From: Marinobacter sp.
GTDB lineage: Bacteria > Pseudomonadota > Gammaproteobacteria > Pseudomonadales > Oleiphilaceae
Assembly (NCBI GenBank): GCA_022565395.1
Contig: JAIUMV010000010.1
Coordinates: 62,001 to 126,000, forward strand
Direction: 5' to 3'
Length of the DNA: 64,000 bases
How positions within the stretch are numbered: position 1 is the first letter of the stretch; each line of letters starts with the position of its first letter. This document shows positions 42,408-51,847 of this stretch, in pieces. Position numbers and translations under genes: made by a program. The notes beneath the pieces were generated by a model. The model saw only the letters and a list, made by a program, of their open reading frames with translations, ran no database searches and was not told where the DNA came from.

Positions 42408-44099
42408 GTGACAAGCCCCGCTGCAACAACAGCGGCCGCCAAAGTCTGGCTCGCCGGGCGTAAAGCACCCGGCAGCCAGGCCATCCGGCTAACTGCCCTG
42501 GCAGGCACCGGGGTCGTGCTGTTTACTCTGGTGCAGTTCGGCTGCATGGCATGGTTGGCTCATGCCCTGCTGATTGCCGGCGAACCTCTGGCTAATCAAC
42601 TGCCCGTCATCCTTGGCGGAGTCCTGGCCATAGTTCTGCGGGCACTGTGTCAGGCTTTGCAGGGCCGGTACGCCGCCAACGCCAGCGACGCCATCCGCAA
42701 CCGGGTACGGCAGGATCTCGTCCGGCAGTGGCACCAACGGGGCCCTGTGGGTCTGGCGGGGGTTTCCGCCGGCACGCTGACAACGGAATGGCTGGACCAG
42801 GTCGATGCGCTGCACGGCTATTACGCCCGCTTTCTACCTCAATTGACCATCTGTATGGTCGGACCACTGCTGATCCTGCTGGTTGTTGCCAGCATGGACT
42901 GGCTGGCCGCCCTGTTCCTGCTGCTATCCGCCCCCCTTATTCCTCTGTTTATGGCACTGGTAGGCATGGGCGCTGAGCGCCTGAATCAGCAGCATATGGA
43001 AACCCTGGCGCGGCTGTCTGGACTGTTTCTGGACCGGGTCCGCGGCATTACCACGCTGCAGCTGTTTGGTGCCATCGGTCAGGGGCAACGGGATATCGCC
43101 GCAGGCACCGAAGCTTACCGGCTGATAAACCTGAAAACCCTGCGTATCGCGTTTCTGTCCTCCGCCGTACTGGAATTTTTTTCCTCAGTCGCCATCGCAG
43201 TAGTGGCCATCTACGTGGGCTTTGGACTACTGGGGTACATTGACTATGGCCCCGCCGGCGAACTGACCCTCTTCACCGGCTTGTTTATCCTCATGTTAGC
43301 GCCTGAATTTTTTCAACCCCTGCGGCAACTCGCACAGCACTACCATGACCGGGCTGCCGCGCTGGGTGCCGCTGCCGAGCTAGAGAAACGGCTGGATGAA
43401 GTAGCAGTAACTCATACCATTCAACAGGCGGTACAGACGTCCACCGCCGGGTCTGGCTCGGCTATTGTTGTGGATAACGTTTCCCTTCAGTATCCCGGCG
43501 CTACAAACACCGCGCTGGAACAGGTCTGCCTTGCGGTGCCGCCAGGTGAAATGATTGGCCTTTCAGGGGTTTCCGGTAGCGGCAAGAGCACCTTGCTTGC
43601 CGCTTTGGCGGGCTTTATCTCGCCAACCACCGGGCAGATCCGTGTCATGGGCCATCCACCCGGCGCTATGCCCATTGGCTGGCTGGGGCAGCAACCCTTC
43701 CTCAAGCATGGCAGCTGGGCAGAGAACCTGCAGCTGGCAAACGCCACCGTGAGCGAATCCGCCATGCTCGACGCCCTCAGACAGGTAGGGCTGGACAACC
43801 ATGTGCTGTCACGGCGAGCAGGGTTGCAGTCAGCCATCAGCGAGCAAGGCCAGGGCGTGTCCGGCGGGCAGGCCCGGCGGCTGGCAATGGCCCGGTTGCT
43901 GCTGGCGAACTACCCGGTTGTGCTGATGGATGAGCCCACCGCTGGCCTTGATCAGGACACTGAGGCCGTGATCGTTCAGGCCATTAAGTCACTCAAACGC
44001 CAGGGATGCACCCTGGTGATTGCCAGCCACCACCCCTCATTGCTGGCCACGTGTGACAGGGTATTGCGGGTGCAGGAAGGGAGAGTTCAGCATGGGTGA
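42408..44099 (+). CDS. cydD: Thiol/cytochrome bd assembly ABC exporter, CydD
   Basis: 563 residues from GTG 42408, immediately after the cydB stop. Six membrane helices (about 20-330) precede the nucleotide-binding domain: G-V-S-G-S-G-K-S-T (Walker A), V-S-G-G-Q-A-R-R-L (signature), V-V-L-M-D-E-P-T-A-G-L-D (Walker B), and A-S-H-H. CydDC exports cysteine or glutathione (or handles heme, as recently argued) and is required for bd oxidase assembly. It overlaps cydC by 8 bp. Confidence 0.88.
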   Translation: MTSPAATTAAAKVWLAGRKAPGSQAIRLTALAGTGVVLFTLVQFGCMAWLAHALLIAGEPLANQLPVILGGVLAIVLRALCQALQGRYAANASDAIRNRVRQDLVRQWHQRGPVGLAGVSAGTLTTEWLDQVDALHGYYARFLPQLTICMVGPLLILLVVASMDWLAALFLLLSAPLIPLFMALVGMGAERLNQQHMETLARLSGLFLDRVRGITTLQLFGAIGQGQRDIAAGTEAYRLINLKTLRIAFLSSAVLEFFSSVAIAVVAIYVGFGLLGYIDYGPAGELTLFTGLFILMLAPEFFQPLRQLAQHYHDRAAALGAAAELEKRLDEVAVTHTIQQAVQTSTAGSGSAIVVDNVSLQYPGATNTALEQVCLAVPPGEMIGLSGVSGSGKSTLLAALAGFISPTTGQIRVMGHPPGAMPIGWLGQQPFLKHGSWAENLQLANATVSESAMLDALRQVGLDNHVLSRRAGLQSAISEQGQGVSGGQARRLAMARLLLANYPVVLMDEPTAGLDQDTEAVIVQAIKSLKRQGCTLVIASHHPSLLATCDRVLRVQEGRVQHG

Positions 44100-45738
44100 G
44101 CTGACGCCCTGGTTGCGGCTTATATTACGCAGAAAACACCGGCTGACAGCGGGCGGGCTGTTAATGCTGGCAACCCTGTTATCAGGCATTGGATTGCTGG
44201 CATTGTCAGGTTGGTTTATTACTGCAACGGCATTGGCGGGTGCGCTTCTGGCCGCGGGCTACGCCATGACGCTGGATGTTTATGTGCCTGGAGCCGGTAT
44301 CCGCTTCTTTGCCCTTACCCGCACCGTAAGTCGATATTTTGAGCGGCTGTACAACCACGACACCGTACTCCGCCTACTGGCGGACATTCGCGTCATGGTG
44401 TTTGCAGCTATGGCCCGCCAGCCCTATCGGCAACAGGCAAAGCGAAAAAGCGCCGACTGGCTGAGCCGTCTCACGGGGGATATCAACGCCCTGGATAACC
44501 TCTATCTGCAATGGCTTGCACCCAGCGCAGTCGTCTTATTGGCCTTCAGCCTGATCACCCTGGTGCTGGCAAGTGTTCAGTGGCAACTGCTCTACGCCCT
44601 GTTACCCCTGGCACTGATTCCCCCGTTGCTCTTTGTTTTATTCAAAATATGCCGAAAAGCCACTGCGGACAGCCAAGAAGGCTTGTCAGTGCTGAGAAGT
44701 GCTGCGCTGGACACCCTCAGTGGCCAAGCGGAGTTGATGGCCGCCCGGCACTGGCAAGCACACACAGACACCCTGGTGACCCACAGCCATGAGTTGCAGG
44801 AATTGCGGTCCCGGGTTGACCGCAATATCAGCCTGGGGCAGAGCATTACCACCTTGCTGGTGCAACTCAGCGCCTTTCTTGTGTTGGTAGGCGGTCTGAG
44901 CATCTGGCAGTCTGGCGGGCTGAGCGGCCCGCTGGTCGCCCTCTTCACACTGGCCGTTATGGCACTGGGGGAAGGCCTGGCCATGCTACCTCAAGCCTAC
45001 GGCCAATTGGGGGCAACCCTTGTAGCAGCAAAACGACTCAACGAAGACCGGCCTCTGGCCACCGCGGCCACCGCCATCACCTGCAATGACAGCAGCCTGT
45101 TCCGGGATCAGACCCTGATGGCAGAGGGGCTATCCCTCAGGATTGAAGCTACCCCCCTCCTCCGGCCCTTATCCTTCCGGCTGGCGCCGGGTGAGCGGCT
45201 GGCGGTACTGGGCCCGTCAGGCTCAGGCAAGTCCACTCTGGCTGACCTGGTGGCGGGCCTGCTGCCTGATTACGAAGGTACCCTGAATACCCTGCCAGGG
45301 CACGCTCTCCCTTCTCAGCCCCGGTGGGCCGCCAGTATCAGCTACCTGCCACAACAGAGCTGGCTGTTTGCCGACACCGTACGGGCCAACCTGTTGCTTG
45401 CCCGCAGCGAAGCGGATGACGAAGCACTGTGGCAGGTATTGCACGCGGTAGCGCTGGACAAAGTCATTCGCCGCCTGCCCCAGGGGCTGGACAGTTTTAT
45501 AGGCGAACAGGGCCAGTATCTATCCGGTGGCGAGGGGCGCCGACTGGCGCTGGCAAGAGCCCTGTTGCGCCCTGCCAGCCTGTTGATTCTGGATGAGCCC
45601 TTTACAGGGGTGGACGAGAGTACCCGAGCCCTCGTTACCGAGCGTATGGCGCCCTATCTTGAGAGTAAAACTTGCCTGTTTCTGGGGCATGCCCGGAGCC
45701 ACTTACCGAACACTGATCACCAACTTTCGCTGGGTTAA
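44092..45738 (+). CDS. cydC: Thiol/cytochrome bd assembly ABC exporter, CydC
   Basis: 548 residues from ATG 44092; the open frame starts inside cydD. Six membrane helices are followed by G-P-S-G-S-G-K-S-T, L-S-G-G-E-G-R-R-L and L-L-I-L-D-E-P-F-T-G-V-D. It pairs with CydD as a heterodimer. Being in one operon with cydAB ties exporter supply to oxidase synthesis. The 244-bp gap to the next gene holds no clear terminator. Confidence 0.88.
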   Translation: MGELTPWLRLILRRKHRLTAGGLLMLATLLSGIGLLALSGWFITATALAGALLAAGYAMTLDVYVPGAGIRFFALTRTVSRYFERLYNHDTVLRLLADIRVMVFAAMARQPYRQQAKRKSADWLSRLTGDINALDNLYLQWLAPSAVVLLAFSLITLVLASVQWQLLYALLPLALIPPLLFVLFKICRKATADSQEGLSVLRSAALDTLSGQAELMAARHWQAHTDTLVTHSHELQELRSRVDRNISLGQSITTLLVQLSAFLVLVGGLSIWQSGGLSGPLVALFTLAVMALGEGLAMLPQAYGQLGATLVAAKRLNEDRPLATAATAITCNDSSLFRDQTLMAEGLSLRIEATPLLRPLSFRLAPGERLAVLGPSGSGKSTLADLVAGLLPDYEGTLNTLPGHALPSQPRWAASISYLPQQSWLFADTVRANLLLARSEADDEALWQVLHAVALDKVIRRLPQGLDSFIGEQGQYLSGGEGRRLALARALLRPASLLILDEPFTGVDESTRALVTERMAPYLESKTCLFLGHARSHLPNTDHQLSLG

Positions 45739-45982
45739 GGCGCTTCAGATTAAGTTATTGAACCTTAACACCATGAAAAATTCGGGATTTTACGCTACAT
45801 TGAGCTGAGTCAAACCAGCCGGCATTGAGATTTGTTAGTTTTTCCACTGACCGGTCAGCCGTGGCTTGAAACGGAATTGCGGAGCCCATACTCTGTTCAG
45901 CCCGCCGCTGAATTCAGGAATCCGTGGGCCTTTACCGCGCCTGTTCATTCAAACTATCAACCTGCATGCCAAAAGGGATCTC

Positions 45983-47470
45983 GTGGTTTACCTGAAAGCC
46001 TTCTCCCATGCCTTCATGCATGCCTTGAAGAACCTGCTGCCCATTATTGTCGTGGTGGTGTTTTTTCAGGTCTTTATTCTACAGCAGATGCCAGACGACA
46101 CCTTCAGCATGGCCATCGGCCTGTTGATTGTTGCCCTTGGGGTAGCGTTGTTTCTTCAGGGGCTTGAACTGAGCATCTTCCCCGTCGGCAAAAGCCTCTC
46201 CAACCAGTTTGCCCGCAAGGGCTCTGTACCCATACTGCTCAGTTTTGGTTTCGCCATCGGTTTTTCCGCCGTAGTGGCAGAGCCTGCACTGATCGCCGTC
46301 GCCCAGCAGGCGCAGGATATCAGTGAGGGCCGCATTAACGCCCTGACACTGCGACTACTGGTGGCGGTATCTGTCGGTTTTGTGGTGGCGCTGGGAATAT
46401 TCCGGACCATCTTTGGCTATCCCCTGCACTGGTTCATGATCATCGGCTACATGCTGGTGGTTGGCGTAACCTACTTCGCCCCTGAGGAGATTGTGGGTCT
46501 GGCTTATGACTCTGGCGGTGTCACAACCAATATTGTCACTGTGCCACTGATTGCCGCTTTGGGTATCGGCCTGGCCGCCTCAATCCGGGGACGTAACCCA
46601 CTCACGGACGGTTTTGGCCTGGTGGCCCTGGCGGTGATGGTGCCCATGATCACGGTGCAGATCTACGGCATTATTGTTTACAGCAGTCCGGCCAGTGACG
46701 TTGACCTTACCCTGAACCTGGGGCAAGACGAAGCGGTGCCTGCGGGAGCGATGAAAATGCTGCTGGAGCTGGCCACCATGGTGCGGGATGTACTCCCCAT
46801 CATCCTCACCATTATTTTCTTCCAGTACATTGTCCTGCGGCGCAGCCTGAGCAATCCACGCAAGGTCGTGTTCGGTTTTATACTGGTCATTTTCGGCCTC
46901 TACGCTTTTGTAGTGGGGCTGAAGCTGGGTCTTTTCCCCATTGGCACCAGCATGGCAGAACAGCTGATCGCTCTCGAACGGTTTGGTTTTATTTACCTGT
47001 TCGCATTCATGATTGGATTTGCCACCACCATGGCGGAGCCTGCATTGATAGCAGTAGGTCAGCAGGCGGAACAAGCCGCCTCCGGCAAGCTCAACGGTAA
47101 CGCGATCCGCCTTCTGGTGGCCCTGGGAGTTGCCATAGGCATCAGCATCGGCGTACACCGGATTATTGTCGGCGGCTCCATGCACTACTACATCATGGGC
47201 GGCTATGTATTGGTGATTTTCCTTACCGCCATTGCACCACGCTATATCGTCGCCCTGGCCTATGACCTTGGCGGGGTCACCACCTCAGAAGTGACTGTCC
47301 CGCTGGTTACTGCGCTGGGCATTGGCCTTGCCATGAATATCGAGGGTCGCAGCGTATTGATTGACGGATTTGGACTTATCGCATTTGCGTCAATCTTTCC
47401 TATTGTTACGGTAATGCTTTACGCCATCGTCATGCAGTTTGTCACTGCGCGCAAAGAGGTGAAATCATGA
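45983..47470 (+). CDS. DUF1538 membrane protein, two fused repeat units
   Basis: 495 residues from GTG 45983 (AAGGGA four bases upstream); the frame opens at 45866 but that stretch is not membrane-like. Two DUF1538 units are joined by an acidic linker (around residues 235-255). Each has A-E-P-A-L-I-A-V near its first third, then L-A-Y-D-x-G-G-V-T-T and T-V-P-L near its middle, and a D-G-F-G-L motif toward its end. The protein is almost wholly hydrophobic with about a dozen helices. The function of DUF1538 is not established. It opens an operon with sensor proteins and a KefB-type antiporter, so I infer a regulated transporter. Confidence 0.85.
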   Translation: MVYLKAFSHAFMHALKNLLPIIVVVVFFQVFILQQMPDDTFSMAIGLLIVALGVALFLQGLELSIFPVGKSLSNQFARKGSVPILLSFGFAIGFSAVVAEPALIAVAQQAQDISEGRINALTLRLLVAVSVGFVVALGIFRTIFGYPLHWFMIIGYMLVVGVTYFAPEEIVGLAYDSGGVTTNIVTVPLIAALGIGLAASIRGRNPLTDGFGLVALAVMVPMITVQIYGIIVYSSPASDVDLTLNLGQDEAVPAGAMKMLLELATMVRDVLPIILTIIFFQYIVLRRSLSNPRKVVFGFILVIFGLYAFVVGLKLGLFPIGTSMAEQLIALERFGFIYLFAFMIGFATTMAEPALIAVGQQAEQAASGKLNGNAIRLLVALGVAIGISIGVHRIIVGGSMHYYIMGGYVLVIFLTAIAPRYIVALAYDLGGVTTSEVTVPLVTALGIGLAMNIEGRSVLIDGFGLIAFASIFPIVTVMLYAIVMQFVTARKEVKS

Positions 47471-47817
47471 AATTTTCAGTGCTGGTAACCATCGCCCCGG
47501 AAGATCTGGAGCAGGAGTGTATAGACGCCGCACGGGAGTTGGGGGCTGGCGGCATTACCGTGCTGTCTGGCCGCGGCATCAGTAATAACACCAAAAAGAC
47601 CTTTTTCGGTCTTACTTTCGACGGCAGCCAAAGTGTGCTGCTGATGGTGCTGGAGAAGAAGCTGTCACTCCAGGTACTCAAGGCCATTCAGAAAATTCTG
47701 ATGCCCAAAGAAACTGACTCCCAAGGCCTGGTTTTCACCCTGCCCCTCGAGCATCTGGGCGGTATTGATATGTCTCAATACCAGAAATTTGAACAACACC
47801 TGAAAGAGACTCTGTGA
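47467..47817 (+). CDS. PII-like (ferredoxin-fold) sensor protein A
   Basis: 116 residues; the start overlaps the DUF1538 stop by 4 bp (ATGA). The beta-alpha-beta pattern V-L-V-T-I-A-P-E-D-L, the G-A-G-G-I-T-V-L-S-G-R-G turn and L-L-M-V-L-E-K-K match the PII/GlnB superfamily ring-forming fold. The T-loop is short and lacks a uridylylation tyrosine, so it is a PII-like protein rather than GlnB. Such proteins bind nucleotides or small anions between subunits of a trimer. It likely docks on the DUF1538 protein as PII does on AmtB. Confidence 0.75.
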   Translation: MKFSVLVTIAPEDLEQECIDAARELGAGGITVLSGRGISNNTKKTFFGLTFDGSQSVLLMVLEKKLSLQVLKAIQKILMPKETDSQGLVFTLPLEHLGGIDMSQYQKFEQHLKETL

Positions 47818-47828
47818 GGACAACCGCC

Positions 47829-48218
47829 ATGATGACAGTGAAAGATGTGATGATCCGGGATGTTGTCTGCATCTCTCCCTTCGCGAAGATCCGCGAAGCC
47901 CTGAGCCAGATGAAGAAACACAACATTAAATCCCTGGTTGTTGAGCGCCAGAATCCTCACGACGCCTGGGGTTTGATTACCTATACCAATATCCTGAAAA
48001 CCGTTATCGCTGAAGATGGCGATATCGATCTGCTGAACGTCTACGATGTTTGCGCCAAGCCCGCGCTGGGGGTTGGCGAGAGCCTTGCAGTGAAGCATGT
48101 AGCCAGCCTGATGACTGAGCACCGGGTCAAGCGGATGCTGGTGCTGCGGGATAATGACTTGTTGGGCTTTGTGGCCATGGATGACATCATGGGCGCACTG
48201 CTTGAGCAAGTCGACTGA
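47829..48218 (+). CDS. CBS-pair domain protein
   Basis: 129 residues from ATG 47829 (GAGG nine bases upstream). Two CBS repeats are visible: V-K-D-V-M-I-R-D-V-V-C-I-S-P at the start, and V-K-H-V-A-S-L-M-T-E-H-R-V-K-R-M-L-V-L then L-L-G-F-V-A-M-D-D-I-M in the second. CBS pairs bind adenosine nucleotides, SAM or c-di-AMP-like ligands. Standing between two PII-like proteins in a transporter operon, it probably gates transport by adenylate charge; ligand is not deducible. Confidence 0.85.
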   Translation: MMTVKDVMIRDVVCISPFAKIREALSQMKKHNIKSLVVERQNPHDAWGLITYTNILKTVIAEDGDIDLLNVYDVCAKPALGVGESLAVKHVASLMTEHRVKRMLVLRDNDLLGFVAMDDIMGALLEQVD

Positions 48219-48231
48219 CGGGAGAGCTGCC

Positions 48232-48576
48232 ATGGACTTCAAACTAGTTATGGTTTTTGTCGATGAAGATAAAACCGACAAGGTGCTGGACGCCTCCAGA
48301 GGCGCAGGCGCAACCGGGGCGACCATCATCACCAACGCCCGAGGCCAGGGACTGAAGAAATCCATTGGGATCTTCGGACTGGAAATACTCAATCCACGGG
48401 ATGTACTGCTGATACTGGTGGAATCTCGCCGCGTTGATACTGTACTAGCCGCAGTCACCAAGGCAGGTAAGCTGGATGAAAGCCTCAGCACCGGTATTGC
48501 GTTAACCCTGGACGTCGATAAAGCCATTGGCCTGGCGGAGCATATCAAAACACTAGAGACAACCAACCCGTTCTGA
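48232..48576 (+). CDS. PII-like sensor protein B
   Basis: 114 residues from ATG 48232 (GGGAGAG five bases upstream). The fold reads like protein [15 protein letters not shown], then [15 protein letters not shown], and a final alpha-beta unit (V-L-L-I-L-V-E-S). The loop between strands differs from protein A, so the two are not duplicate genes but paired paralogues. It probably forms a trimer and senses a different ligand or state. The upstream gap holds only the ribosome-binding site. Confidence 0.72.
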   Translation: MDFKLVMVFVDEDKTDKVLDASRGAGATGATIITNARGQGLKKSIGIFGLEILNPRDVLLILVESRRVDTVLAAVTKAGKLDESLSTGIALTLDVDKAIGLAEHIKTLETTNPF

Positions 48577-48589
48577 TACGAGGCTGCGG

Positions 48590-49351
48590 ATGGTCCGGGG
48601 GCTACGTGTATTATTGAGTGACTTGCGCGACAGCCTTCGGGATTTGCTACCCGTAGTGCTGGTGGTCGCCTTTTTTCAATTTGTGGTAGTCAGGCAACCT
48701 TTACCAGATACCTTACCGGCAACGGACCTGCTAACGGGCTTGTTACTGGTCATACTCGGACTGACGCTGTTTATCCGTGGCCTCAAAACAGGCCTGTTTC
48801 CCCTTGGCGAAACCCTTGCCCACGCCTTTGTTAGGCATAAGTCTGCACCTGTGCTGTTGATCTTCGGATTTGCCCTTGGTTTTGGGTCGACCTTTGCGGA
48901 ACCTGCCTTGTTAGCCATATCCACCAAAGCAGCAATTACACTGAGTCAGGCCGGTTTGATCGAGTCATCTGAAGGTGCGATCAGCCAGTTTCAGCTTACA
49001 CTCAGAAGTATCGTGGCCGTTGCTGTGGGTTTCGCTGTGGTGCTCGGCGTTATCCGAATCCTCACTGGCTGGCCACTACACATACTGATCATCGGTCTCT
49101 ACGCCCTGGCACTGCTGTTAGCGACGCAAGCACCGGTGGAGTTGGTGGGCATCGCTTTCGACTCAGGCGGTGTCACAACATCAACCATTACCGTGCCACT
49201 GCTGGCAGCACTTGGCGTGGGTCTTGCCAGTACCCTTCATGGCCGTAACCCGTTGCTGGATGGCTTTGGTTTGATTGCCTTCGCCTCGGTGATGCCGATA
49301 ATCTTTGTGCTCAGCTATGCCCTACTGGCTTTTCAGGGTACGCCATCATGA
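48590..49351 (+). CDS. DUF1538 membrane protein, single unit (1)
   Basis: 253 residues with about seven hydrophobic helices. It has the DUF1538 motifs A-E-P-A-L-L-A-I (around 48900), [10 protein letters not shown] (around 49160) and [11 protein letters not shown] basic N-terminus (M-V-R-G-L-R) is followed by a cytoplasm-facing amphipathic helix. It overlaps the next unit's start by 4 bp, so the pair is made in fixed ratio and may match the two fused units of the first gene. Confidence 0.85.
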   Translation: MVRGLRVLLSDLRDSLRDLLPVVLVVAFFQFVVVRQPLPDTLPATDLLTGLLLVILGLTLFIRGLKTGLFPLGETLAHAFVRHKSAPVLLIFGFALGFGSTFAEPALLAISTKAAITLSQAGLIESSEGAISQFQLTLRSIVAVAVGFAVVLGVIRILTGWPLHILIIGLYALALLLATQAPVELVGIAFDSGGVTTSTITVPLLAALGVGLASTLHGRNPLLDGFGLIAFASVMPIIFVLSYALLAFQGTPS

Positions 49352-50130
49352 TTATCGAAACCCTGCTATCTACCACCCGGGACATTATGCCCATTGCCGC
49401 CATTATTTTTAGCTTTCAGTTTCTGGTACTACGTAAACCCCTGGCCCGCCCTGTTCCAATGATCACTGGCTTTGTCATGGTCTGGATCGGCCTCAGCCTG
49501 TTCCTCGTGGGCCTGGAAGTCGCACTGTTTCCCATTGGTACCCTGATGGCGGAGCAGCTCTTGTCCGTGGACGTTCTTCCATTGGCTGATGATCACCTCC
49601 AACGGCACTGGAGCGACTACTACTGGGTCTACCTGTTCGCCTTTTCCATTGGCGCCGCAGCAACCATTGCCGAGCCGGCCCTGATTGCCGTCTCCCTCAA
49701 GGCTGGAGAGGTTTCCAGCGGCGCTATCAACCCGTTGCTACTGAGGATTGCCGTTGCCACAGGGATGGCCTTTGGCATCACCCTCGGTACTTGGCGGATT
49801 GTGACGGGTCTGCCGCTATATGGTTTTATCATCGCGGCCTATCTGGTGGTCATCATACAGACCCTGAGGGCACCCAAGAATATTATCCCCCTAGCCTATG
49901 ACTCCGGAGGAGTGACTACCTCAACCATCACCGTGCCCATTATTGCGGCTCTTGGTATAGGTCTTGCCAACGTCATTCCTGGCCGGGATCCGCTTGTTGA
50001 TGGCTTTGGTATGATTGCCCTGGCCTGTCTGTTTCCCATTATTACCGTCATGGGCTATGCGCAACTCGCAGCCTGGTACGCCCATCGAATTGAAGCCCGA
50101 GTTTCCGAACCGTCCGATCACAAGGATTGA
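49348..50130 (+). CDS. DUF1538 membrane protein, single unit (2)
   Basis: 260 residues. It carries [19 protein letters not shown] and D-G-F-G-M-I-A-L-A, i.e. the fourth copy of this unit in the operon. A polar insert near residue 75 ([11 protein letters not shown]) is missing in the other units. The start ATG lies within the preceding stop (ATGA). Confidence 0.85.
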   Translation: MIIETLLSTTRDIMPIAAIIFSFQFLVLRKPLARPVPMITGFVMVWIGLSLFLVGLEVALFPIGTLMAEQLLSVDVLPLADDHLQRHWSDYYWVYLFAFSIGAAATIAEPALIAVSLKAGEVSSGAINPLLLRIAVATGMAFGITLGTWRIVTGLPLYGFIIAAYLVVIIQTLRAPKNIIPLAYDSGGVTTSTITVPIIAALGIGLANVIPGRDPLVDGFGMIALACLFPIITVMGYAQLAAWYAHRIEARVSEPSDHKD

Positions 50131-50139
50131 CCACGCGCC

Positions 50140-51801
50140 ATGACAGAACACAGCTATCTGGGTCTCTTTGACGAATTCGCCATCATGCTTGCGGTGGCCG
50201 TTAGCATCGGTTTTCTTGCGGTGCGCCTGAGGCAGCCACTGATAGTCGCCTTCATAGCGGTCGGGATAGTTTTGGGTCCAGCCGCACTGGGGCTAATTGA
50301 GCACAGCCACGCGATGGAACTGCTGGCAGAATTTGGTATCGCACTATTGTTGTTTGTGGTTGGCCTGAGGCTCGATCTTAACCTGATTCGCACCATGGGC
50401 CCGGTGTCACTGGCAACGGGGCTTGGGCAAATCACTTTTACGTCGCTGTTTGTGTTCCTCATATGCAAAGGACTTGGCCTACAGACGGTACACGCCCTTT
50501 ATATCGCCGCTGCGATGAGCTTTTCCAGTACCATTATCATCGTCAAGTTACTAAGTGATAAACGTGAGATCGACGCCTTGCATGGCCGCATCGCCATAGG
50601 CTTCCTGATTGTGCAGGACATCATGGTGGTAGTGGCGATGATCGTCATTACCGCTTTTGGCACTACCGGACAAGATGCCTCCCTGACCGGCGAGATTGGC
50701 GCAGTATTCGTCAAAGGCCTGTTGCTGGTGATTCTGACCGGGCTGATGATCCGCTTTGTGCTGCCCAGGCTCCTTATCCATGTTGCGGGGTCCAGTGAAT
50801 TACTGGTGCTGTTTGCTATTGCCGTTGCCATCGGCTTTGCGGCTTTCAGTGACTGGATAGGTTTCAGCAAGGAGGTTGGCGCCTTTCTAGGGGGCATCGC
50901 CCTGGCTACCACCGCCTACCGGGAGGCTATTGGCGCGCGCCTGACCAGCGTTCGGGACTTTTTACTGTTGTTCTTTTTCATATCCCTCGGCGCGCAACTC
51001 AATCTGGACACAATTGGTGCCCAGGTGCCCATGGCTATACTGCTGTCAGCTTTCGTACTCATAGGCAACCCCCTCATTGTCCTGACCATCATGGGAATCA
51101 TGGGGTTCAGAAAGCGCACGGGCTTCCTTGCCGGGCTCGCCGTTGCCCAAATCAGTGAGTTTTCGCTCATACTGGCGGCACTGGGTCTGGCAGTAGGCCA
51201 TATCAGCGAGGAAACGGTGGGACTTATTACGCTGGTGGCGCTGATCACCATTGCCACCTCTACCTACCTCATTCTCTATTCTCACCCACTATTTGAACGA
51301 CTTGCCCCATTGCTAAGGTTTTTTGAGCGCAAGCATCCTTTTCAGGAAGAGAGACTGGAAAGTAACGTGGTTACAGCATCGCCTGACGTCATTGTGTTCG
51401 GCCTTGGACGTTTCGGGCATCGACTGGCAGCCGGACTCCAGGCGAGCGGTCTGAACGTACTGGCAGTGGACTTTGATCCGTTGATAATCAAGAACGGCAA
51501 TATGCTGGACCTGGATGCGGTGTACGGTGATGCGGAAGACCCGGAGTTTTTGTTGTCGCTCCCCATTCACAAGGTGCAATGGGTGGTGTCGTCTATTCCA
51601 GAAGAACGCATTAACAAGACGTTGGCCGCAAGCCTGCTATCAGAGAGCTACAAGGGGCAACTGGTGGCCACCACACATCACCAATCCAGAGTAGAAGAAC
51701 TTAAAAAGGCTGGCTTTCATCTGGTGTTGCTGCCTTATCTGGATGCAGCGGATCAGGCGGTTGACCGAATCTGTCACTGGTCCGATAGCCAGGAAGCCTG
51801 A
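50140..51801 (+). CDS. CPA2-family cation:proton antiporter, KefB/KefC-like with TrkA-N
   Basis: 553 residues, 9 bp after the last DUF1538 gene. Thirteen or so membrane helices (about 8-390) include I-A-L-L-L-F-V-V-G-L and S-F-S-S-T-I-I-I, typical of the Na/H-exchanger (CPA2) fold. The C-terminal RCK/TrkA-N domain starts I-V-F-G-L-G-R-F-G-H and continues to A-V-D-F-D-P, an NAD(H)-binding Rossmann motif. KefB/C proteins exchange K+ for H+. The location suggests that it balances the ion or charge movement of the DUF1538 system, which is inference. Confidence 0.87.
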   Translation: MTEHSYLGLFDEFAIMLAVAVSIGFLAVRLRQPLIVAFIAVGIVLGPAALGLIEHSHAMELLAEFGIALLLFVVGLRLDLNLIRTMGPVSLATGLGQITFTSLFVFLICKGLGLQTVHALYIAAAMSFSSTIIIVKLLSDKREIDALHGRIAIGFLIVQDIMVVVAMIVITAFGTTGQDASLTGEIGAVFVKGLLLVILTGLMIRFVLPRLLIHVAGSSELLVLFAIAVAIGFAAFSDWIGFSKEVGAFLGGIALATTAYREAIGARLTSVRDFLLLFFFISLGAQLNLDTIGAQVPMAILLSAFVLIGNPLIVLTIMGIMGFRKRTGFLAGLAVAQISEFSLILAALGLAVGHISEETVGLITLVALITIATSTYLILYSHPLFERLAPLLRFFERKHPFQEERLESNVVTASPDVIVFGLGRFGHRLAAGLQASGLNVLAVDFDPLIIKNGNMLDLDAVYGDAEDPEFLLSLPIHKVQWVVSSIPEERINKTLAASLLSESYKGQLVATTHHQSRVEELKKAGFHLVLLPYLDAADQAVDRICHWSDSQEA

Positions 51802-51807
51802 GCCAAA

Positions 51808-51837
51808 GGCCTCTGATTCATACCTGAGTCAGAGGCC
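51808..51837. terminator. Hairpin between antiporter and reductase genes
   Basis: A perfect 9-bp stem (GGCCTCTGA / TCAGAGGCC) with a 12-base loop lies in the 46-bp space between the convergent stops. A short T-stretch (CGCTTTAGG) follows on the plus side. It probably terminates the KefB operon. Confidence 0.6.
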
Positions 51838-51847
51838 CGCTTTAGGA

